The translations under genes were made by a program, and so were the position numbers. A model generated the notes under the pieces. That model did not search any database. It was not told the origin of the DNA and worked only from the letters and a program-made list of their open reading frames with translations. Source: Aureococcus anophagefferens (lineage: Eukaryota; Sar; Pelagophyceae; Pelagomonadales; Pelagomonadaceae). Taken from it: a DNA stretch of 25,304 bases. Shown one piece after another: positions 15,320-23,323 of the stretch. The stretch lies in the NCBI RefSeq assembly GCF_000186865.1, contig NW_008705562.1, positions 1,861,214-1,886,517 of the forward strand, given 5' to 3'. Position 1 is the first letter of the stretch. Each line of letters begins with the position of its first letter.

Positions 15320-17077
15320 ATGTCCGAGTCGGGCATGAAGCGGTCGCGGGAGGAGAACGCCCCCGCGGCGGAGCGGCCGGCGAAGCGCCCCGCGCCGGAG
15401 CCGTCCAAGGCGTCGACGCGGCGCGCGCTGCGCGGCGCCCTGAGCCGCTACGCGCGCATCGGCCAGAGTGCCCTCGCCTGCGTGCAGCGCGGCCAGGTGC
15501 TGCTGCGGCGCGTCGAGGCCCAGTGCGCGTCCGTGGGCCTCGTGCTCGGGTCCATGCCCATGCCCGCGGGCCCGCCGCAGTCCGCGGGCTTCGGCGGCGC
15601 GACGTCGGCCGCCGCGGCGGCGCGGACGCGGAGCCAGCTCGTCGACCTCATGGGCCTGGGCCAGCGGAAGCCGCGGCCCAGCGACTTGGCCCTGCGCTTC
15701 GACGCCGAGGGCCGCGCCGTCGACGCCGCGGGCCACGTGCTGTCGTCGGACGTCGGCGCGACGCGGTCCGTGAAGGCGAACGCGAAACTCGACGCGGCGC
15801 GCGCGCCCAAGAAGGTCAACCCCTACGCGGGCTACCGCCTCGACGCCGCCGACGTGAGCGACGTCGTCGACCCCCGCGTCGTGTCCAAGAAGCGCGAGTC
15901 CAAAAAAGACCGCGCGTTCGCGTTCGTCAAGGAGGGCCACTACGTGAAGATCGCCGAGGCGACGCGCGCGCGCGAGCTCTCGAGCCGCATCGCCACCGTG
16001 TCCCGGCCCGAGGCGCTCGACAATGACGACGGCGCGTCCGTCGGGGGGAGCGACGACGACGTGTCCGTCGGCGCCGCGCCGACGGGCCCGCGGCTGCCGC
16101 CGCGGTCCGAGCACTACGCGTCGATTCCGGGCATGGAGTGGTGGGACGAGGAGTTCCTGGGCAAGGACCGCCACGGCGCGCGGGCCGCGTCCATCGCCGA
16201 GCGCATGCGCGACGAGTACGAGTCCTGCGCCCTCGAGAAGAGCCGCTACCACGGCCTCGTGCACCACCCGGCGTCCGCGCGGCCGCTCGGCGGCGAGGGC
16301 AAGAAGGTCGCGACGATGCCCTTCTACCTCACGGCCAAGGACCGCAAGCGCGTGCGCCGCCAGACGCGCGCCGAGCGCGAGCGCGAGAAGCAGGACAAGA
16401 TCCAGCTCGGCCTCGTCGCGCCGCCGGAGCCCAAGTTCAAGCTCTCCAACTTCATGAAGGTTTTAGGAGAGCAGGCCGTCGCGGACCCGTCGAAGATGGA
16501 GCGCAAGGTCATGGAGCAGGTGACGAGCCGCCTCACGAAGCACGCCATGCGCAACGCGGCCCGCAAGCTCACGCCCCAGGAGAAGAAGGAGAAGAAGCGG
16601 CGCAAGCTCGCGGAGGACACGTCCGCCGAGGTGTCGGTCGCGGTCTTCTACGTCGCGTCGCTCGAGTCGTCGCAGCACCGCTTCAAGATCGACGTCAACG
16701 CCCAGCAGCTTTCGCTCACGGGCGGCGTCCTCATCTGCTCCGCGCCCGACGCGTCCTTCGCGCTCGTCGTCGTCGAGGGCGGGCCCCGCGCGATCAAGCG
16801 CTTCGCCGCGCTCGTGAACCGGCGCATCGACTGGGCCGACGACGCCAAGCTCCAGGCCGAGACGACGGCCTTCGCGGGCGTCAACTGGGCCGCCCAGGTC
16901 TGGGCCGGCTCCGTCGTCAAGCGCGCGTTCACCGCGTTCCGCTTCCAGGAGTGCAAGTCGTCCCTCACCGCGCGCCGCGTCCTCGACGCCAAGGGCGTCG
17001 CCCACTACTGGGACATGGTCCTCCAGGCCCACGAGGCCGGGCCCCCGCCCAAGGACGACGACGACGACGAGGACTAG
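15320..17077 (+). CDS. PRPF3: U4/U6 small nuclear ribonucleoprotein PRP3
   Basis: 585 aa. Prp3 clamps the U4/U6 duplex in the tri-snRNP and is needed for spliceosome activation. The N-terminal half is variable and partly disordered. The conserved PRP3 domain starts around FYLTAKDRKRVRRQTRAER and continues with QLGLVAPPEPKFKLSNFMKV, then LTPQEKKEKKRRKL. The C-terminal DUF1115 domain (about 440-575) includes RFKIDVNAQQLSLTGGVLI, VVVEGGPRAIKRF and HYWDMVLQA, all matching the family order. The usual PWI domain is not evident at the N-terminus. It ends in an Asp-rich tail encoded by a GAC repeat. The start is the ATG at 15320. The stop is 19 bp from the opposing F-box gene's stop. Confidence 0.94.
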   Translation: MSESGMKRSREENAPAAERPAKRPAPEPSKASTRRALRGALSRYARIGQSALACVQRGQVLLRRVEAQCASVGLVLGSMPMPAGPPQSAGFGGATSAAAAARTRSQLVDLMGLGQRKPRPSDLALRFDAEGRAVDAAGHVLSSDVGATRSVKANAKLDAARAPKKVNPYAGYRLDAADVSDVVDPRVVSKKRESKKDRAFAFVKEGHYVKIAEATRARELSSRIATVSRPEALDNDDGASVGGSDDDVSVGAAPTGPRLPPRSEHYASIPGMEWWDEEFLGKDRHGARAASIAERMRDEYESCALEKSRYHGLVHHPASARPLGGEGKKVATMPFYLTAKDRKRVRRQTRAEREREKQDKIQLGLVAPPEPKFKLSNFMKVLGEQAVADPSKMERKVMEQVTSRLTKHAMRNAARKLTPQEKKEKKRRKLAEDTSAEVSVAVFYVASLESSQHRFKIDVNAQQLSLTGGVLICSAPDASFALVVVEGGPRAIKRFAALVNRRIDWADDAKLQAETTAFAGVNWAAQVWAGSVVKRAFTAFRFQECKSSLTARRVLDAKGVAHYWDMVLQAHEAGPPPKDDDDDED

Positions 17078-17096
17078 GGACCGCCGCCTAACTCAC

Positions 17097-18506
17097 CTAC
17101 GCGACCGCGCCGCCGTGGAGCGACCCGGCCTCGGAGCCGGCGTCGCCGGCGTCGGAGTCGCCGGACTCGCCGTCGGTCCAGTCCTCCTCCGCGTCGTCGA
17201 GCCGGCCGGCGTCGCCGAGGGCCGTGCCGAGGGGGTCGCCGTCGACGACGACGGGCGGGGGGTCGCCGCGCGGGTCCGCCGGCAGGCCGAGGGTCCGCAG
17301 GACCGCCTCGACGTCGTCGCCGCGGCGCGCGCACGCCTCGCGGCGGCCGATCTCCGCGCGGACGTCGGCGAGGAAGGCGTCGTCGACGCCGCGCTCCTCG
17401 ACGACGAGGTCGCGGATCGACGCCTCGGCGTCGGCCGCCGCGCCCCGGTCGTCGTCCTGGACCCAGGAGAAGAGGTAGCAGTGGCGGAACCCGTCGTAGG
17501 AGCCGTCGTCCGGGAGCCGGACCGCGCAGGGCCCCGCCGCGTCCTTTCCGTCGATTTTGGCGCCGAGCCAGAGGCAGGGCCGGCCGTCGCCCGCGAGCGC
17601 GCCGGCGTCGTCCCACTCGAGCCGCAGCTCGAGCGCGACCTCGTCGCCCGCGCCGGGCGCCGCGACGAAGATCGGGTACCGCGCCGAGGGCAGCCAGAGC
17701 TGGATCCGGTCGTGGGCCTCGTTCAGGGGCACGAGGACGCTGAAGACGTCCGCGTGGCCCACGTGGAAGAAGCGCAGCGCGCGGTGCGGCGCCTCGCCGC
17801 TGGAGAAGCACACGTTGAAGAACCCGCGCCGCGGCGACCGGCGCGCGGTGCGCACGCGGCACGCGACGCGCCGCGGCCGCGCGTCGACGCGCCGGTGCAC
17901 GCCCGTGAAGTTCATCTCGCCGCCGCCGGTGAGCACGAGGCCCCGGCCGGGCTCGATGGCCGCGTCGCAGGCCCAGGGCCGGGGCGCGGCGAGGGGCGCG
18001 CCGGGGGGGGCGGGGTCGCGGCACGCGTCGCCGGGCACCGTCGGCCCGTCGGCCCAGCGGCGCCGCCACCGCGGCGACGAGAAGGGCTCCCAGATCGCCG
18101 CGCGCTCCGCCGCGGCGAGGCGCCGCAGGAGGTCGTCGTTGCTGTCGCCGACGTCCCGGGACGCGAGGTCGCCGCCGCCGCCGCCGACGTCGACGTCGCG
18201 GGACGCGGCGAGCGCGCGGACTTTGGGCGCGTCGACGCCGAAGTTGCCACGGGAGAGGAGGCGCGACACGCGCGCGATTTCGTCGGCGGCGAGGAAGGCG
18301 AGGTAGCGCTCGGGCAGGTCCTCGAGCTCGAGCGCCACGGCCGGCGCCGCGATGGCGGCCTTGGGCGGCGCGGCGCGGGAGCGCGACGAGCGCAGCCGCG
18401 CCACGCGGCCGGCCCACGTCGCGTCGTCCATGAAAACGTCGAAGTCGTGGAAAGGCGGCCGCGGTCGATCCGTCGTGTGCGACATCAGGCTCTCGAGCCA
18501 CGCCAT
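17097..18506 (-). CDS. F-box-like protein of unknown substrate
   Basis: 469 aa from the ATG at 18506 (an upstream TTG extends the frame by seven codons). Residues about 59-86 (LELEDLPERYLAFLAADEIA, then RVSRLLSRG) resemble an F-box, the SKP1-binding helix bundle of SCF ubiquitin ligases. The central part (about 155-340) looks beta-rich, with LVLTGGGEMNFTGVH, FFNVCFSSGE and HCYLFSWVQDDD, and may be the substrate-binding domain; I cannot name the fold. The C-terminus is acidic with Gly/Ser/Asp (DWTDGESGDSDAGDAG). The F-box call is tentative. It converges on PRPF3 with a 19 bp gap. Confidence 0.7.
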   Translation of the reverse strand: MAWLESLMSHTTDRPRPPFHDFDVFMDDATWAGRVARLRSSRSRAAPPKAAIAAPAVALELEDLPERYLAFLAADEIARVSRLLSRGNFGVDAPKVRALAASRDVDVGGGGGDLASRDVGDSNDDLLRRLAAAERAAIWEPFSSPRWRRRWADGPTVPGDACRDPAPPGAPLAAPRPWACDAAIEPGRGLVLTGGGEMNFTGVHRRVDARPRRVACRVRTARRSPRRGFFNVCFSSGEAPHRALRFFHVGHADVFSVLVPLNEAHDRIQLWLPSARYPIFVAAPGAGDEVALELRLEWDDAGALAGDGRPCLWLGAKIDGKDAAGPCAVRLPDDGSYDGFRHCYLFSWVQDDDRGAAADAEASIRDLVVEERGVDDAFLADVRAEIGRREACARRGDDVEAVLRTLGLPADPRGDPPPVVVDGDPLGTALGDAGRLDDAEEDWTDGESGDSDAGDAGSEAGSLHGGAVA

Positions 18507-18859
18507 TGAACGCGTCTCGGCGCTCAAATTATGAATGCCCCAGACGCCATCGTCAAGCGCCTCGTGTTGAACCCGTATTGAAGAGATGTTGCAGAACGCA
18601 ATCGCGCTCGAAACACGCTCCTCGGACCTTCTCGAAGCCCGCCTCCACCCCCGCGCCGCCGCCGGCGTCGGATTGAACGCTTAGTCGATCGAGGGTCGGC
18701 GGGCGCGCGCCGCGCGCGCCGCTCTCGCGCGCGCGCGCCGCGTCGCGGCCCGCCGCGGCGCCGCGCCCCCGGCGCGGCGGCGCGGGCGGCGGCGGCCGCC
18801 GGTCGCCGGCGCGCGCTGGTAGCGCGCCGGGCGCCGGCGGCGGCCGCCGGGCGCGGCGC
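18507..18859. other. Intergenic region between HPF 3' end and F-box gene 5' end
   Basis: A 353 bp region that holds the promoter of the F-box gene and the 3' UTR of HPF, both on minus. The part nearest the F-box gene (18507-18680) is AT-richer and contains one copy of a dispersed repeat (18633-18646). The part nearest HPF (18685-18859) is almost pure G/C with CG-alternating runs and a large hairpin (18788-18848). A 32-codon plus-strand ORF (18586-18684) has no recognisable motif. Confidence 0.5.
18788..18848 (-). terminator. 61 bp hairpin 12 bases after the HPF stop codon
   Basis: Two 27-base arms (18788-18814 and 18822-18848) pair at 23 of 27 positions around a 7-base loop. The nine pairs next to the loop are perfect (CCGGCGCGC with GCGCGCCGG). 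In the HPF transcript it would form a very stable GC stem just after the stop. It may act in 3' end formation or mRNA stability; that role is inferred. Confidence 0.5.
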
Positions 18860-19660
18860 CTACTCGTCGGGCTCGATGAGGCCGAGGCCGCCCTCCTTGC
18901 GCTTGTAGATGACGTTGATCTGGCCCGTCTCCTCGGACTTGAACATGTAGAAGTCGTGGTCGAGGCCGTCCATGCAGACCATGGCGTCGACGAGCGACTG
19001 CTCGGGCATCGGGTACTTCTTCTTCCGGATCAGCGTCGTCGCGTCGAAGAGCGGCGGCTCCTCCTCGAGCGCCGTCGACTCGATGGCCTCGGCGAGGCTC
19101 ACCTTGAGCTTGGGCTTGGACCGCTTGCCCTCCTTGCGCTCCTTGACCTTGCGCAGCTTCCGCGCGACCTTGTCGGCGACGAGGTCGATGCTGCTGTACA
19201 TCGACGGCGACCGCTCCTCCGCGCGGACGACCTCGCCCTTGCAGAAGACGACGACCTCGGCGACGTCGCTGTCGGAGACCTGCGCGGGGCGCGCGTGGGG
19301 CCGCGGCGGCGGCGGCGGCGCGCGCGCGCGGGGCCGCGGCGGCGGCGGCGCCCGGCGGACGCGGGGGGGACGCGCCGCGGGATTGCGCATCACGGAGAGG
19401 TGCGTGTCGCAGCGCTGCGCGACGCCCGCGAACTTGCTGATGACCGTGCCGATCTTGTCCTCGACGTAGTCGCGCATGGAGTCCGTCATCTTCAGGTTGT
19501 TGGCGGAGACGGTGCTGATCGCCCCGTCGCTGAGGACCATGGACGGCGCGTGCCTCGACCGGCGGCCCCGGACCGGGCGCGCGTGCGGCAGGTGCGACTG
19601 GAGCGCCGCGGCGACGCCGAGGAGCGACGCGACGACGGCGGCGCGCATGGTGGGGCTCAT
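18860..19660 (-). CDS. Plastid ribosome hibernation factor (long HPF / PSRP1)
   Basis: 266 aa from the ATG at 19660; the frame extends only to a TTG. Long-form HPF pairs idle 70S ribosomes into inactive dimers; the plastid form is PSRP1. The N-terminal S30AE domain includes NNLKMTDSMRDYVEDKIG, HLSVMRNP and EEVVRAEE-type residues (CKGEVVRAEERS, then MYSSIDLVADKVARKLRK). The C-terminal dimerisation domain is clear (RKKKYPMPEQSLVDAMVCM, LDHDFYMFKSEETGQINVIY, GLGLIEPDE). The leader (AAVVASLLGVAAA, then LQSHLPHARP and APSMVLS) fits signal plus transit peptide. Residues 95-127 are a Pro/Arg-rich insertion inside a conserved strand, possibly a 99 bp in-frame intron. A strong hairpin follows the stop. 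Confidence 0.92.
   Translation of the reverse strand: MSPTMRAAVVASLLGVAAALQSHLPHARPVRGRRSRHAPSMVLSDGAISTVSANNLKMTDSMRDYVEDKIGTVISKFAGVAQRCDTHLSVMRNPAARPPRVRRAPPPPRPRARAPPPPPRPHARPAQVSDSDVAEVVVFCKGEVVRAEERSPSMYSSIDLVADKVARKLRKVKERKEGKRSKPKLKVSLAEAIESTALEEEPPLFDATTLIRKKKYPMPEQSLVDAMVCMDGLDHDFYMFKSEETGQINVIYKRKEGGLGLIEPDE
19280..19378 (-). other. Candidate in-frame 99 bp GC-AG intron in HPF
   Basis: The insertion is 33 codons with no stop. Its sequence is Pro/Arg-coding and strongly pyrimidine- and G/C-biased. It ends CGCGCAG before GTCTCC and could start at GCGGCG after CGCAATCCC. Removing it joins HLSVMRNP to VSDSDVAEVVVF, which fits HPF proteins. If it is not spliced, the protein has a Pro/Arg loop. 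Confidence 0.45.
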
Positions 19661-19774
19661 GATCTCTCGATTCTGCGCCGGCCGGTCGAAGTGGCTCAAC
19701 CTGCGGCGCGCCCCTCATGATCGCGAGCAAGGATTCCGAACTTCACGAACCGGTGTTGCCGTGGACGGGGATGG

Positions 19775-20500
19775 ATGTCGAGACACTGCGTTTTGCACAT
19801 GCTTGAGCCCACCGACGCCATACGCTCGCTAAAAAAGCTCTTCGTCGCGGTCGTCGAACTCCTCCGGCTCTGGTGGTGCTGCGACGCCAAGCAACCCGTC
19901 ACCATCGTCACCCGCGCCCCGAAGAGGGGCTACCCGCCCCTGCTCTACGCGTCGCGCGCGCGCGCCGACACGGCCGACAGCTGCTACGTCGACGGGTCGG
20001 CGCGAGACGGGACGCGCTGCGGCGTCGGCCTCTACTACGCCGACGGCCACGCGCTGAACCGCGCGGCGGCCGTCGACGTCGCCGCCGCCGCGGGCGCGAG
20101 CAACGTCGCCGAGGTCGCGGCGATCTTCGCGGCCCTGGCGGCGCACCCGCGGCGCCGGCCCCTGCGCCTCTTCAGCGACAGCGCGACGGCCCTGCGCTGC
20201 GTCGCCGCCGCGCGCGCGCGCGGCGCCGCCGCGGACCTGCCGCTCGCGGCGCCGGGGCCGGGGCTCGCGCGCGCGGCCGCGGCGCTCCTCGCGCTCCGCG
20301 GCGCGGAGACGACCCTCGCCAAGGTCGCGGCCCACGCCGACGTCGAGGGCAACCGCGTCGCCGACGCGCTCGCGGAGATCGGCGCGGAGCGCCGGGACGA
20401 CGTCCTCGACGTGCCCGCGGCCTTCTACGGCGCGCGCGCCGGCCGCGCGCGCCTCGCGACGGCGGCGCTCCAGCTCCGCTACCTCCTGAGGCACGCCTAA
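19775..20500 (+). CDS. RNase HI-type domain protein
   Basis: 241 aa from ATG 19775; ATG 19799 is an alternative. RNase HI enzymes cleave the RNA strand of RNA-DNA hybrids. The catalytic residues are present with correct spacing: D73 in YVDGSARDG, E113 in SNVAEVAAI, D135 in LFSDSATAL and D197 in GNRVADALAEIG. The flexible-loop histidine is at 187 (VAAHADVEGN). This order and the AHADVEGN loop match cellular and plant-type RNase H domains. The N-terminus (about 15-36) is hydrophobic with Trp and Cys and could be a membrane anchor or targeting signal. There is no reverse transcriptase nearby, so this is not a retroelement fragment. It shares a 114 bp divergent promoter with HPF. Confidence 0.82.
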   Translation: MSRHCVLHMLEPTDAIRSLKKLFVAVVELLRLWWCCDAKQPVTIVTRAPKRGYPPLLYASRARADTADSCYVDGSARDGTRCGVGLYYADGHALNRAAAVDVAAAAGASNVAEVAAIFAALAAHPRRRPLRLFSDSATALRCVAAARARGAAADLPLAAPGPGLARAAAALLALRGAETTLAKVAAHADVEGNRVADALAEIGAERRDDVLDVPAAFYGARAGRARLATAALQLRYLLRHA

Positions 20501-20823
20501 GTGCGCGCACGAAGGGGGGACGCGGGCACCGGAGCGCGCCGGCCAGCGACTTGGCCAGCGGCGACCGGCTTCGAGCTTCTTGAAGCCCGTCTCCCCTACG
20601 CCGCCACCAGCTTCGCACCAGCTTCGGCACGTGCTTCGGCCAACCGCGGCCGGCTTCGAAGCCCGCCTCCCCTACGCTGCCACCAGCTCAGCTTCGCCGG
20701 CCGCCGCGACCTCCCCCCGGCGCACGTGCAAGCCTCGATCTTCCGATGTTGACTTTCACTTCGAATTGACGCTGCCCATCACGGTGGTGCTCGACGATGG
20801 TCTGAGCCGCGCGTCGATTCGCC
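20501..20823. other. Intergenic region upstream of the bestrophin gene
   Basis: A 323 bp gap between same-strand genes. It contains two copies of a 30-odd bp repeat (20582-20612 and 20658-20688), related to a segment at 18633-18646. The last 80 bp are AT-richer and probably the bestrophin promoter. This part shares ACTTCGAATTGAC (20759-20771) with the synthetase intron. No gene is recognised. Confidence 0.5.
20582..20688 (+). repeat. Spaced direct repeat, with a third related copy at 18633
   Basis: The bases after position 20582 (GAAGCCCGTCTCCCCTACG and onward) recur at 20658 with two differences in 31 bases. The 14 bases CGAAGCCCGCCTCC of the second copy (20657-20670) also occur at 18633-18646, preceded by a similar CTTCT. 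The copies read like a shared leader or decayed dispersed element. Confidence 0.6.
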
Positions 20824-22059
20824 ATGCGGCTCGTCGCCGCGTCCTGCGTCGTGTCGGTGGCGTTGTCGCTGCCGCGCCCGTTTCCCCGGCTGCGGCGGCC
20901 GCGCTGCGCGCCGCTGACGCTCGAGGCGACGGAGGGCGCCGCCGACGCCATGTCCGACGCGGCCCTGCGCGACCTCGTGGCGCGGGCCTGGGGCGGGTCG
21001 ACGAACCGGAGCGTGCTGCCGGCCTGGAGCGGCCAGAACCTCTGGCTCTGGGCCCAGTGGCGCGGCACGGTGCTGTCGCACTGCCTGGAGCGCGCGCTGC
21101 TCACGGCCGCGGGCGGCGCGGTCGTGCTCTGGAGCGCCAAGGGCGGCGTGCGGGGCGGCCTGCCGGACCCGTCCCACCCCGTCGTCGCGCGCCTCGCGGC
21201 CGTCGACGCAATGTGGGGCCACCACCTCACGCTCACGACCTTCGTCGCGACGTTCTTCCTCAGCCACGGCTACGCGTTCTGGCGCCAGATGTACGTCGTC
21301 GCGCGGACGATCCAGGGCCGGCTCAACGACCTGGGCCTGCTCCTCGCGGCGCACGCGCGCGCGGGCGACGCCGCCGCCGCCGCGGCCGTCGCCGAGTGCG
21401 CGCGGCTCGCGCGCCTCTCGCACCTCTTCTTCTGGGCCGCCGTCGTCCGCGCGGCGCCGAGCGACGACTTCCCGACGTCGCTCAACGCGCTCCTCAGCGC
21501 CCGAGGCCTCGCCGCGCTCGAGGCCGCGGGCGCGCTCGCGCCGGGCGAGCGGTCCGCGCTCCTGGGGCCGGCCGCGCCGCCGCGCGACGCGTGGTACCTC
21601 GCGGCGCTGGGGCGGCTCGCGGCGGCCGTCGCCGACGGCGTCGCGGGCGACCAATTCCGCGGCGGCGCGGGCTTCGAGAGCGAGGCGCTCAAGGCCGTCG
21701 TCGAGCTCCGCCAGAACATGCTCAGCGTGCCGGACGAGCTCGCCGCGCGCATGCCCCTCGCCTACGTCCACTTCGTCCAGTGCCTCGTGGACCTGCTCTG
21801 CGCGACGGCGCCCCTCGCGCTCTTCCCGCGCGGCGGCGCGTTCGGCATCGCGCTCTGCGCCGTCATCGCGCTCTTCTTCGGCGGCGTCGTCGAGCTCTCC
21901 AAGGCCTTCCTCGACCCCTTCGGCAACCGCCACGTCTCCAACGACTCCTTCCGCGCGGACGTCCAGGTCGACGTGCTCCTCGCGGAGTCCAACAGGGGCC
22001 TCGCGGCCTGGCACGCGCACGTCGACCTGCTCCCGCGCGCCGCGGCCGCGTCCGACTAG
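20824..22059 (+). CDS. Bestrophin-like anion channel
   Basis: 411 aa. Bestrophins are pentameric chloride/bicarbonate channels; algal and plant members sit in thylakoids or the plastid envelope. The order fits: WLWAQWRGTVLSHCLERALL (74-93, like the bestrophin RWKGS region), a hydrophobic segment with TLTTFVATFFLSHGYAFW (136-153, like the FFVSxxYxRWW pore helix), LRQNMLSVPDELAARMPLAY (295-314), two late helices (about 311-334 and 340-358) and VVELSKAFLDPFGNRHVSND (355-374), matching the family's xPFGxDxxD segment. The leader (LVAASCVVSVALS, then LPRPFPRLRRPRC) resembles signal plus transit peptide. Plastid bicarbonate or chloride transport is inference. The canonical acidic calcium clasp after PFG is only partly kept. 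Confidence 0.78.
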   Translation: MRLVAASCVVSVALSLPRPFPRLRRPRCAPLTLEATEGAADAMSDAALRDLVARAWGGSTNRSVLPAWSGQNLWLWAQWRGTVLSHCLERALLTAAGGAVVLWSAKGGVRGGLPDPSHPVVARLAAVDAMWGHHLTLTTFVATFFLSHGYAFWRQMYVVARTIQGRLNDLGLLLAAHARAGDAAAAAAVAECARLARLSHLFFWAAVVRAAPSDDFPTSLNALLSARGLAALEAAGALAPGERSALLGPAAPPRDAWYLAALGRLAAAVADGVAGDQFRGGAGFESEALKAVVELRQNMLSVPDELAARMPLAYVHFVQCLVDLLCATAPLALFPRGGAFGIALCAVIALFFGGVVELSKAFLDPFGNRHVSNDSFRADVQVDVLLAESNRGLAAWHAHVDLLPRAAAASD

Positions 22060-22264
22060 CGCGCCCTAAGAGGCCCCGGGATCGCGGGCGTATGGGGGCG
22101 GCGATCGCTGAAATTAATTGCGGCAAGTAAGCTTCACGACGTCGCATTGGTCTCGGAGAGGCGTCGCTTGGTCTCGGAGAGGCGTCGGCCCCTCGGCTCG
22201 AGAGCGGCGGCTCCTGCAGCTGAGAGCGGCTCGTCTCGAGGGCCGAGGAGGCCTCGCCGCGACG
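22060..22264. promoter_or_regulatory. Upstream region of the kinase-like gene
   Basis: 205 bp with an AT-richer start (AAATTAATTG at 22111-22120) and a 20 bp exact direct repeat at 22147-22166 and 22168-22187 (TTGGTCTCGGAGAGGCGTCG). No gene is seen. The repeat lies about 80-120 bp upstream of the ATG. Confidence 0.5.
22147..22187 (+). repeat. 20 bp exact direct repeat, one base apart
   Basis: TTGGTCTCGGAGAGGCGTCG occurs at 22147-22166 and again at 22168-22187, with a single C between. It lies in the upstream region of the kinase-like gene. Confidence 0.9.
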
Positions 22265-23323
22265 ATGATGGCGCTCGTCGTCGCCGCGACCGCGGCCGCC
22301 GCCGCGTCGCCGCTCGAACGCCTCGCGCGCGTCGACGCCTGGCTCGCCGACGGCGCGTCGCCGCCGCCGCGGCACTGGGCCGTCCGGGGCCCCGGCGACG
22401 TCGCCGCGGCGTCGACGTTCCTCGCGGGCAAGGGCCAGAAGGAGGTGCGTTAAGGGATGGCAATTCCACCCTCGTACGGTCGCTCACAGGTGCGAGCGTC
22501 GCGGCTCGCCGACGGCGGCGCGAAGGTCGTCGTCAAGGCGCTCAAACGCGGCGGCGCGTTCCGCTTCTGGCCCTACCTCGAGCTCATCTACCTGGAGTTT
22601 CTGCGCGGCGAGCCGGGCGTGCCGGAGCTCCTCGGCGGCTGGGCGACGGCGACGAGCGTCGTCTGGGTCGTGCGCGACGCCGGCCGCGCCGTCGCGACGG
22701 GCACGGGCAGCTCGCGGTCGCCGGCGGTCTTCGCCGCGGCCTACGACGCGCGCGCGCGCACGGACCCGCTCGGCCTCGCGGCGGCGTGGCTCCGCTGCTT
22801 CCGGAGCTTCGCGGAGCGCGGCGGCTTCGTGCTGACGGACTTCAAGGCGGACCAGTTCACGCTCGACGCGCGCGGCGACGTCTACCTCGTCGACGGCCCG
22901 GCGCCGAACGTCGGGCCCGCCGCGGCGTTCGCGCGGCGCCGCGTCAACGCCACGTACCCCCGCGCGCTCGAGCCCGGGGCCGCGCCGCACGCCTGCCCCG
23001 CCGGCGACGCGGGCCGGCGCGCGTGCGGGAAGCGCACGTACAAGTGGCACCTCAAGTGCCACGTCGGCTGCGACAACGACGTCTACGCGGCGCCCGAGCT
23101 CGTCGCTTGCCGCGCCGGGGGGACCTGCGCGCCCTTCGGCGCCAAGGCCCACGTCTACGACGCCGCGGCCAAGTACTGGATCCTCCCGCGCGTCGTCGCG
23201 CTCGCGGAGGACCGGTCCGCGGCCGCGCGGCTCGGCGCGCTCCTGCCGCGGATGATGAGCGAAGACCCGCGCGACCGGCCGACCTTCTCCGCCCTCCTGG
23301 AGGAGCTCGAGCGAGGCGCGTAA
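22265..23323 (+). CDS. Secreted protein-kinase-like protein (FAM69/PKDCC-like), two exons
   Basis: Exons 22265-22444 and 22490-23323; 337 aa. An N-terminal signal peptide (MMALVVAATAAAAA) suggests a lumenal or secreted protein. Kinase features: a short glycine-rich segment LAGKGQKE, the ATP-site Lys76 in AKVVVKALK, a catalytic-loop-like LTDFKADQF (D177, with Q in place of the usual Asn), a DFG-like YLVDG (D195-G196), and a C-terminal DPRDRPTFSALLEELE typical of the last kinase helix. A cysteine cluster (about 238-275) suggests disulfides. The loss of HRD and Asn resembles secretory-pathway kinases such as FAM69/DIPK and PKDCC, but family membership is uncertain and activity may be altered. 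Confidence 0.72.
22445..22489 (+). other. Kinase-like gene intron (45 bp, GT-AG)
   Basis: A phase 0 intron with an in-frame TAA, from GTGCGTTAAG to CTCACAG. AGGTGCG is present at both ends (22443-22449 and 22488-22494), so the two splice junctions are identical over seven bases. Splicing joins GKGQKE to VRASRL. Confidence 0.85.

Noticed and set aside
19775..20500. RNase H gene as a retrotransposon fragment
   Set aside because: No reverse transcriptase, integrase or long terminal repeat is nearby, the ORF is intact, and codon use matches the neighbours.
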